NCBI GenBank assembly: GCA_024243835.1
Contig: JALPMN010000644.1
Coordinates: 28,432 to 92,431 of the forward strand
Direction of reading: 5' to 3'
Length of the DNA: 64,000 nt
Source of the DNA: Enteropsectra breve
Taxonomy: Eukaryota; Microsporidia
The stretch's first letter is position 1. Each line of letters begins with the position of its first letter. A program made the position numbers and the translations under genes. Shown one piece after another: positions 57,505 to 64,000 of the stretch. Below the pieces are notes generated by a model that saw only the letters and a list, made by a program, of their open reading frames with translations, was not told the DNA's origin and did not search any database.

Positions 57505-57780
57505 AAAAGCTTATTAAATAGACAGTATATTCGTCTCTCACACGAATCTTTGAAAGTTTATTAAACAGACAGTATATTCGTTTCTAACATGTATTTAGAA
57601 AATATAGAATAGCATATTCTCACTTAGCAAAATATTTCAAACAGATTAACATACATACTGAATGCTTTTGTAAGGCTACATAAAAATGTATCCATATTTC
57701 TATCTTCAAAGTATTTAAAAATATTTCAAACAGATTCAATATGCACACTAAATGCTTTTATATAAAAATGAATCCTTATT
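57505..57780. repeat. Two pairs of imperfect direct repeats
   Basis: TATTAAA-AGACAGTATATTCGT occurs near 57511 and 57557. A longer unit (ATATTTCAAACAGATT ... GAATGCTTTT ... AAAAATG) occurs near 57630-57695 and 57718-57775. Both lie downstream of the surface-protein gene stop. Confidence 0.7.
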
Positions 57781-57851
57781 TTTATGTTTATTCATACTAG
57801 ATATAATAAAAACTACTGTTAAAAAAATGAATTATATTCAAACATTTACTC

Positions 57852-59303
57852 TTATATCAACATGTAAGCACTGACTGATACAACTACGACAACAGCAACA
57901 GTGATTGAAATAGCAATCTTATTTTTGGAAACGAATCCTTCGCTGTCATCGTCATCCTTTTTCTTCTTCTTTTGCTCTTCCTTCTTCTTCTTGCACTTTT
58001 CTTTCTTTCTCTTCTCCTCTTCCTCTTCATCGCATACGAAAATCAGATCGCAGGCAGGCTGTTCAAGACAGGCCAAGTCGTCAGAGAGGTACTGGGCCTC
58101 GCTGGAAGTCAAGCCGAAGGCTTCACCGATGGCACAGCGGCCCTCGTTGTAAGAAGTAGCGTAGCTGAAAAGAGCATTGAAAAGAAGCTCGATGGTGAAG
58201 TTGAATGCTGGGACACAGGTCTTTGAAGACATGCATGTGATGTATGACATGGCAGCATCGCACTTGTTTCCGATCTTGGCAACACACTGGGGAGTCTCAA
58301 CAGGAACAACTGAGTCATCGCAGACAACCTTGAGGCAAGAAACGAAACTGCTAACATATCTATCCACAGTGTAGACACAGGCTCTCTTTTTGCATGGGGA
58401 GCTGCATCTCTTCTTGATGCATCTGAGGAACTTCTTTCTGAGGATGTGCTTTCCAATCGCATCGAATGTTTGCTCAGGCACAGAATTCTTGTTGATGCTC
58501 TTGCTGATAAGGCACTCTAATCCACAGAGATTTGTGAAAATCACATCGTTGAGAAGACAGTTCTTGTATGGAGTGAACATGGCAACAGCAGTGGCAGTGG
58601 GATACACACTGAAGGATGCAGTGGAGAGAAGCTCGAAGGCATTGACACTCGTGTCGATGCTCCACAGATTGGGGGTGGTTGTGTCCTCAACGTAGCTGGC
58701 AGAGATTGCGGCGTAGGTGTAAATTAAACTGGTAATCGCTTCATAGGCAGACTGCACATTTGGTCCAAGGGCATTTGCCTGGAAAACAATTCCGTATCCC
58801 TCAGCAAAAATATCTGCTGTTATCTGAGCCTTGTCAGAGGCCTTGTTTACAAACACATTGAATGCCAAAACATTGTTGGCATCACAGGCATCGGGCTGGT
58901 AGAAATTCACAAGATTTGACTCAAACATCAAAACATAAAAATTATCGGGATTGTACTCTTGGGCTGTGGGCAGATTCTTGAAATCAAAGCGATAATAAAG
59001 AATGTTGTGCTGGGTGCACAGACTGGGATTCTTGGCCAAAACATTAACGGTCTTGGGGGGAAGAAGCAGCTGCCCGGCAAGTGTTGCTGGATCTGTATCG
59101 GTTGAAGGGGTATAGGCTGTTCCCATGTAGAGCTCTACTTTGAATCTTTTGAATATCTCATTAAGGCACACACTCACATTTCCTGCTTCTACAAGCTCAG
59201 TCTGCTTGACATCGCATGCGCTGACATCGGAATTGGTAAAGGCGCATCTTGTGTTCGTAAGGTGTCCAAGAATGCTCAGCAGTCCAATCATAAGGGTTCT
59301 CAT
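57852..59303 (-). CDS. Cys-rich type I membrane surface protein (paralog of 51814-54591)
   Basis: 483 residues. A clear signal peptide (MRTLMIGLLSILGHLTNTRC) is followed by an ectodomain with many paired cysteines, including the block INKNSVPEQTFDAIGKHILRKKFLRCIKKRC that matches IKRNSVAINQLEDIGKHILKKKF in the other gene. A highly charged Glu/Lys stretch (about 428-452) leads to a single terminal membrane helix (IAISITVAVVVVVSVSAYMLI). It lacks the Ser-rich stalk of its paralog. The absence of a long cytosolic tail and the paired cysteines suggest a wall- or membrane-linked surface protein. Function not known. Confidence 0.85.
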   Translation of the reverse strand: MRTLMIGLLSILGHLTNTRCAFTNSDVSACDVKQTELVEAGNVSVCLNEIFKRFKVELYMGTAYTPSTDTDPATLAGQLLLPPKTVNVLAKNPSLCTQHNILYYRFDFKNLPTAQEYNPDNFYVLMFESNLVNFYQPDACDANNVLAFNVFVNKASDKAQITADIFAEGYGIVFQANALGPNVQSAYEAITSLIYTYAAISASYVEDTTTPNLWSIDTSVNAFELLSTASFSVYPTATAVAMFTPYKNCLLNDVIFTNLCGLECLISKSINKNSVPEQTFDAIGKHILRKKFLRCIKKRCSSPCKKRACVYTVDRYVSSFVSCLKVVCDDSVVPVETPQCVAKIGNKCDAAMSYITCMSSKTCVPAFNFTIELLFNALFSYATSYNEGRCAIGEAFGLTSSEAQYLSDDLACLEQPACDLIFVCDEEEEEKRKKEKCKKKKEEQKKKKKDDDDSEGFVSKNKIAISITVAVVVVVSVSAYMLI

Positions 59304-59338
59304 TGAGTTTATTTTTATATTTTTAAAACTGATCGTTG
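59304..59338 (-). promoter_or_regulatory. Shared upstream segment of the surface-protein pair (copy 2)
   Basis: Minus strand GATCAGTTTTAAAAATATAA then ATAAACTCA and the ATG. It matches the region upstream of the paralog at 54591 and has no CCC. Confidence 0.5.
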
Positions 59339-59634
59339 ATTGATTAAAGAAACATAAACTAAACCTTGTTATTAATACAAATGGATAAATTATTATTATA
59401 CAGAGAGATAGAAAGAAGAGAGAAAAAGGAAGAAGAGAGCATGCAAATACAGGGGTGTTGATGTGGCATAAAGCACATATAGTTCATTTTAAGACAATTT
59501 TCACTTACAAACAAATATGATAAATTCAAACAAATAAATACGAGGTTATCCATACAAGACATTGTTATAAGAGGACACAGTATGGATATGTAGTATAAAA
59601 GTTACAGAAGGCATTGTTAGACAAGAAATATTCA

Positions 59635-59681
59635 ACATCTGTTAACTAAAAGTATTATTTATACTTTTAGTTAACAGATGT
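59635..59681. repeat. Perfect 21-bp inverted repeat (hairpin, 5-nt loop)
   Basis: ACATCTGTTAACTAAAAGTA(T) and its exact complement are separated by TATTT. It lies 330 bp upstream of the surface-protein start and 320 bp downstream of the cyclin stop. No T-run terminator or tRNA is attached. Confidence 0.9.
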
Positions 59682-60002
59682 AGAATGGCTTTAATCATAG
59701 AGAGAGACTTATAATATGAAGAGGATTGTGCTATAAAATATAGGAAAGAATGCGTTTGAAAGAAAACTTGGATTGTTTAAATACAAGGATATATTCAACT
59801 GAAAAACGATCTTATTAAACTTAATTTAAGAATGTTTAGACAGACAAAATTAAGTGTCTATGTGAATATCTGAGATAAGTAGTATTACACGACCGACCCT
59901 TTTTTTTTCGTAAATGATACGTTAAAAAAGAATTCTTCTTGTTATCATGATACTCAATAATAGCTTATGGGTAAATCTAATAAAACAATAATTTATTTGC
60001 AT

Positions 60003-60551
60003 TTAGAAGAGTGCCTTCCTTATCTTCTCTATATTTTTCATATTTGTCCTCTTACAAAATACCGAGTCGATCTTCTCTATTTCTGAGTCACCAAACACGC
60101 ACATCCCAAACTCGGAAATTTCGTAGCCATCGGTAATAAACCCGATTTTGTTCAGAAGGGAGGTTTTGTAAATCTTGTTCAAATTCTCAAGCTTATCATC
60201 TGGACTAAAACCAAGGTAATTGCAGACTTCAACAACATAGCGGTGAAGGTCAAAAAATTCACATTTATAGTTTAGCAGTTCGAGGATTTCAAGCTCCAGT
60301 TCCGGATTTGCTGCGTATCCGGTCTCTTCTAGGAATATCTGTGGCTTTATCTTGTTTTCTGTGGCTTTGGCTGCCAGAGAGAGGCAGCTGCATGCAATCG
60401 CTTTGGGGAGATGATATCGTGAGAGTCTAGCGAGCACGAACTGAAACATAATCTGTGCAGTAGCAACTGTGTATGTCGGGAGGTGCAAAACTTCTGCAGT
60501 GGTGTCAAAGAAGTCGTTTATCATGGAGATAAAGGGCTGCTCTTTGAACAT
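60003..60551 (-). CDS. Cyclin-box protein, transcriptional cyclin (K/L/T-like)
   Basis: 182 residues from the ATG at 60551 (GAGCCCAGCATG). The cyclin box is visible in YTVATAQIMFQFVLARLSRYHLPKAIACSCLSLAAKATE, with the 'A...A..Ca.LaaK..E' pattern of cyclins that partner CDK9/CDK12-type kinases acting on the RNA polymerase II tail. A second half-box follows (LEILELLNYKCEFFDLHRYVVEVCNYLG). It is shorter than typical members. It is a different subfamily from the cyclin at 3799. Confidence 0.78.
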   Translation of the reverse strand: MFKEQPFISMINDFFDTTAEVLHLPTYTVATAQIMFQFVLARLSRYHLPKAIACSCLSLAAKATENKIKPQIFLEETGYAANPELELEILELLNYKCEFFDLHRYVVEVCNYLGFSPDDKLENLNKIYKTSLLNKIGFITDGYEISEFGMCVFGDSEIEKIDSVFCKRTNMKNIEKIRKALF

Positions 60552-60851
60552 GCTGGGCTCTGGCAAAAAAATTTATTAGAACAAGTAACGAATAATCCTG
60601 TTATAAAGTAAGTATTGAACTATTTGCTACAATACAACAATATTATTAATTTCTTAGCGTTTGATGCATAATAAATTCATACTTTACCTAACGATGAATA
60701 GAATATCTTTAAGATTTTATCAAAAGCAGGCCCATCCATTTCAAATAATTGCTTTTTGCTTTTTTTTAAAAAACATTTCACATGATTAGTATTTTTCCAA
60801 CTAAAGAATATATAAGTACACCAACATCTATAAAATTTTGATAAAATTTTG
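60552..60851. other. Intergenic, 300 bp
   Basis: AT-rich region between the divergent cyclin and tRNA-His genes. Nothing recognised beyond the CCC of the cyclin start. Confidence 0.5.
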
Positions 60852-60922
60852 GCGAGTTTAGCTTAGTGGTAGAGCATCACGTTGTGGCCGTGAAGATGCG
60901 GGTTCGATTCCCGCAATTCGCA
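60852..60922 (+). tRNA. tRNA-His (anticodon GTG)
   Basis: Acceptor GCGAGTT/AATTCGC, discriminator A, D-arm GCTT-AGTGGTA-GAGC, anticodon arm TCACG-TTGTGGC-CGTGA, T-arm GCGGG-TTCGATT-CCCGC. 71 nt without intron. A G happens to precede the gene, but eukaryotes add G-1 after transcription. Confidence 0.96.
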
Positions 60923-61190
60923 TTTAAAAATTTTTAAACAAGTTGTTTTTATTGCTTTCAGAAATAGAAGTATTCCGCTATGTATGATAGAAGAAAGTAA
61001 TAGAAAAGACATTTGCTGTAGATTGTTTCTCAAAGAGACTTTAGATATCTTTGTAAAGAACGTGTAAAAACATAGCTTTATTCTTTAATTATAACTCAAA
61101 TAAATGCGAGTGGTTAAAATGGTTTGATTTTATACTGTAAAAAAAAACCGTATTTATTAAAGGGGTATTTTCTTGTGCTTATTATTCTAT

Positions 61191-63998
61191 TCATGCTAAT
61201 ATAGCACCGTTGTTATTTTGTTCTTCCATTATTTTAGTTATTGCCTGCTTAATTATATCCTCTCGTGATTCTTCTGTTTTTATATTTCTTCTAAAATCTA
61301 TCACAATACTTTCTAGTGTCCTTTTTAGTACTACATACTGCATATATGCTCTTATTCTGTCTTTAATCCCTAGTTTTTTGCAGTATGAGTCAAAGAATTT
61401 TGTGACAATTCCATCCCATGTCATTACTATTGGTATTATTTGTACTCTTGCATTGTGTATACTTGCTAACGCGTTAGCTAATATGTCATATTTATGCTTT
61501 TTTTCTACCTCTACCTCTTGTAGTCTGTTTTGAGATGTTATTCCTACTTCTATAATTGTTATTAAATTTCTTTTCTTGTCATATATAAATACATCTGGTT
61601 TGTTGTTCGCAATGTTGATATCTGTTGTTATTCTGGTGTCTATTCTTATGTCCACTTCATCGTTTGTGTACAAATGCTGTACGCTGTGCGTTCTTAAATG
61701 TTTGTTATTCGTTATATTGTACCTATTGCATATCATCAAGTGAATTGCTTTGATCACTTCATTATGCCTTAGGGTGTAGTCATAGTATAGCATCTTCTCG
61801 CATCTGGTAGCTAAGTGGTCTACTGTCTTCTTCGCCTGCTGACAGTGATTGCACTGTCCTGTTGCCATTTCTTTATACAAAATATTCCTGTCTTGTAGTA
61901 AGCACAGGAATGCTTCTTGTACCGGCGATATGTTTCCAGTTTTAAGCCATCTTGAGCTCTCCACCATATCTACAAATATGTTTTTTCTACTCTCAAATAG
62001 TTTTTTGTGCATTATTTTTTCTTCAATTTCTTTATACAATAATGCTTTCTGTACTTTTTTAAGCTCCTCGATTGTAAAGTTCTCATTTTCAAAGTTATAC
62101 TTAATTTTTAAATAAGATTTTATTATTCCTAGATGGCTTTTATTTTCCTCCTCACTCTTTTTAATACAATATTTTTTGCTATTTTCCTTTCCTTGTAAAT
62201 ATCTATTCAAATTCAGTAATATTCTTTCGCTTTTAAATTCTACCATCTCAAGTCCTCTTCCTAACTCTTCTCTGCTTAGGTACAGTCTTTGTTTATTAGC
62301 TCTTCCAATATGCACTTTATTTTCTGTTAGTATATTTCTTATTCCTTGGTCTATTTCTTTAAAAATTTCTGGTTCTAACTCGATTAGGCCAATATAGTAA
62401 TTCAAGAGTGATAAGGCGTGCTCGTTGATGGCTTTAAATAGATTTTTTGCATTTAATTTAGTCTTCACTAATCTTTTAATTCTCGCGTATACTTCTGTCT
62501 TCACTGTGTTAATTGATTCTTCCGTTATCTGGTTTTTGCTATTCTCTAATACTCCCAAGTATTTATATCCTTCTACTCCGTCTTCTAATAACTTTGCTTC
62601 TTTACTTAGAGTTGGTTCATTTGTCGCTGATTTTTCTTGGTTTTTTTCTAATCCGGCTATTTTCAGGAATTCCATTGTATCTTCACACATTGATTTTAAT
62701 ACTTTTGGTTCTCTCGCCATTAGCTTTAAATCATCGATAAAAAGTAAGTGGTTCGTTGCAAAGGACCTGTTATCATCACTCACATGTATTTTCGGATATT
62801 TATTGTTCAGAAATTTGCTCAGTGGCTCCATACATAGTACAAACAATATTGGCGACAGCGAGTCTCCCTGTAGTATGCCTCTATTAATTGGCACTTTAAT
62901 TATATTTTTATTGTCATATATTATCTGTATGTTCCATTTTCCCATTAGGTTTTTAATGAAATTTTTAATCCAAGAAGGTAGCGCTAGGTTTTCTAATATT
63001 GTTTTCATATATTCATGGTCTATTGAATCATAGGCCTTTTTTACATCGATCCACATAGTTTTTAGATCATTATTACATTTATTAATATTTTTGTTTATTA
63101 GTCCTTGTTCTTTAGCTCCTTGTGCGTTCCTTACTGTTCCCATCTGGTTCTCTGACAGTAGCTGGTATTTTTCGACTACATCTGTGAGAGATTTGGTGCA
63201 TATTTTAGTGCACAGCTTATAAAGGTTTGGCATGCATGTGATTGGCCTATATTCCTTTGGTGACTCAGGATTTTCTACCTTCGGGATGAGAAATGTTAGT
63301 CCAGTATAGAACCATTCTTCCGGTTCTTTTTTTCCGTTTAATACTTCTTCGATCTCTTTAGTGATGTGTGGCCATAGAAATTTGCTTTGTTTGATGAAAA
63401 AGTTGTATACTTTATCACATCCTCCGGCTTTCCAGTTTGGCAGGTTTCTAATAGTTTCCTCAACCTCCTCTTCATTAATTTCTAGAATATTGAATTCACT
63501 TTCATTTATATCTTTGTAAATAAATTCGCCAAACATTGCATTTTTATCTTTTTCTTCTTCTTTTTGTTTTCTTGACTTTGCATTCCACATTGTTCCCCAG
63601 AATGTATGTATTTCCATTTCTGATATCGTATTTGAGTATTGGTACTCTTCTTCTTTTCCTAACTTTTTATAAAATAAATTGCGGTTCAGTTCAAACATGT
63701 AGTTTTCTTTTGAGAATTGTTTTCTTTTAATATGCGTTTCTATAGCTCTTTCTATTATTTTTATTGTATCTGATTCTTTTGTAATTGCCAGGTTTATATG
63801 TTTTATATTCGTGGTTGACCATCTGTTTCTCTTAAATATGCCGTATATAGTTTTCTTTTCATCTTCATTTAGTGGCATTTTATTTTTGAGGTTGTACAAG
63901 AGATATAGCTTTTTGTTTCTCTTTTCTATTATCTCTCTTTGGTCTTTTATCCAATCTTTGTTATTTTTCTTCCTGTTTCTTTTTTGTTCTTCATATGT
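61191..63998 (-). mobile_element. Non-LTR retrotransposon ORF, 5' partial (RT plus restriction-like endonuclease)
   Basis: The frame is open to the window edge, so the N-terminus is missing; 936 codons are visible. Reverse transcriptase motifs in order: LTFLIPKVENPESPKEYRPIT, WIDVKKAYDSIDH, RGILQGDSLSPILF and the catalytic LLFIDDLKLMA (FIDD where most families have FADD). C-terminal to it lie a CCHC knuckle (CNHCQQAKKTVDHLATRC) and a PD-(D/E)XK-type endonuclease (KPDVFIYD, then IIEVGI, then EKKHKY). RT followed by a CCHC and a restriction-like endonuclease is the plan of the R2/R4/NeSL/CRE type elements, many of which insert site-specifically. No stop or frameshift interrupts it, so it may be active. 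The 3' end points toward the tRNA-His gene 270 bp away. Confidence 0.92.
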
Positions 63999-64000
63999 AT

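Larger units (their letters stand above)
54592..57851. other. Gene-poor 3.26 kb between the two surface paralogs
   Basis: Holds the inverted-repeat element and its direct repeats (listed separately), TAAC-rich simple sequence at about 55480-55570, a possible 40-codon coding remnant at about 56188-56310 (ending NVLGKIINESCLK), and two sets of imperfect direct repeats at 57505-57780. A 71-codon frame at 56821-57036 starts only with TTG and looks spurious. No intact gene. Confidence 0.6.
59304..60002. other. Intergenic, 699 bp, with a strong hairpin
   Basis: Contains the shared promoter-like segment (59304-59338) and the perfect inverted repeat 59635-59681. The rest, including a poly-T tract near 59901, shows nothing. 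Confidence 0.55.

Overview
This is an AT-rich nuclear segment of a microsporidian (or very close relative). The pointers are: a bacterial-type NTT nucleotide transporter typical of intracellular energy parasites; short intron-less genes; strongly reduced versions of standard eukaryotic proteins; and a CCC or CCCC run a few bases to about 20 bases before the start ATG in most genes, often with an AAATTTT stretch further upstream. Gene density is about one per 1.9 kb, so this is not one of the most compacted genomes. I do not name a species.

Layout. 0-12 kb holds housekeeping genes: an aminopeptidase P fragment cut by the window edge, lysyl-tRNA synthetase, a small OB-fold-like protein, a cyclin, proteasome ATPase Rpt6, a decayed gene, a frameshifted unknown gene, two D-aminoacyl-tRNA deacylase-fold genes around a DHHC palmitoyltransferase, a Sac-type phosphoinositide phosphatase, tRNA-Gln and tRNA-Lys. 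12-25 kb is accessory: a membrane-anchored unknown, a membrane RING-H2 ligase, two long proteins with an N-terminal signal or anchor and a Cys/His cluster, a 630-residue unknown and a GATA factor. 25-36 kb holds an acetyltransferase with a signal peptide, a TLC-domain protein, a TPR protein, a Tel2-like protein, RNA polymerase I subunit RPA12, tRNA-Leu, cysteinyl-tRNA synthetase, a diverged actin-related protein and small unknowns. 36-39 kb repeats the accessory theme with a third Cys/His protein and a second N-anchored unknown. 39-51 kb has the NTT carrier, a WD40 protein (CAF-1 p60-like), a ZC3H11A-like CCCH protein, coiled-coil and winged-helix unknowns, a subtilisin and a Reb1/TTF-I-like Myb protein. 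51-60 kb holds two paralogous type I membrane proteins, one very Ser-rich. They are separated by a 3.3 kb gap with an inverted-repeat element lying between 79-bp direct repeats. 60-64 kb has a second cyclin, tRNA-His and a non-LTR retrotransposon running off the window.

The most interesting items are four. (1) The two deacylase-fold genes carry complementary halves of the motifs that build the DTD active site. (2) Three proteins share a signal or anchor plus a Cys/His signature followed by a long helical region. (3) The surface-type paralog pair shares an upstream sequence that differs from the CCC signal. (4) The foldback/MITE-like element has an unusual nested repeat structure. All homology calls are from reading motifs; no database search was run.
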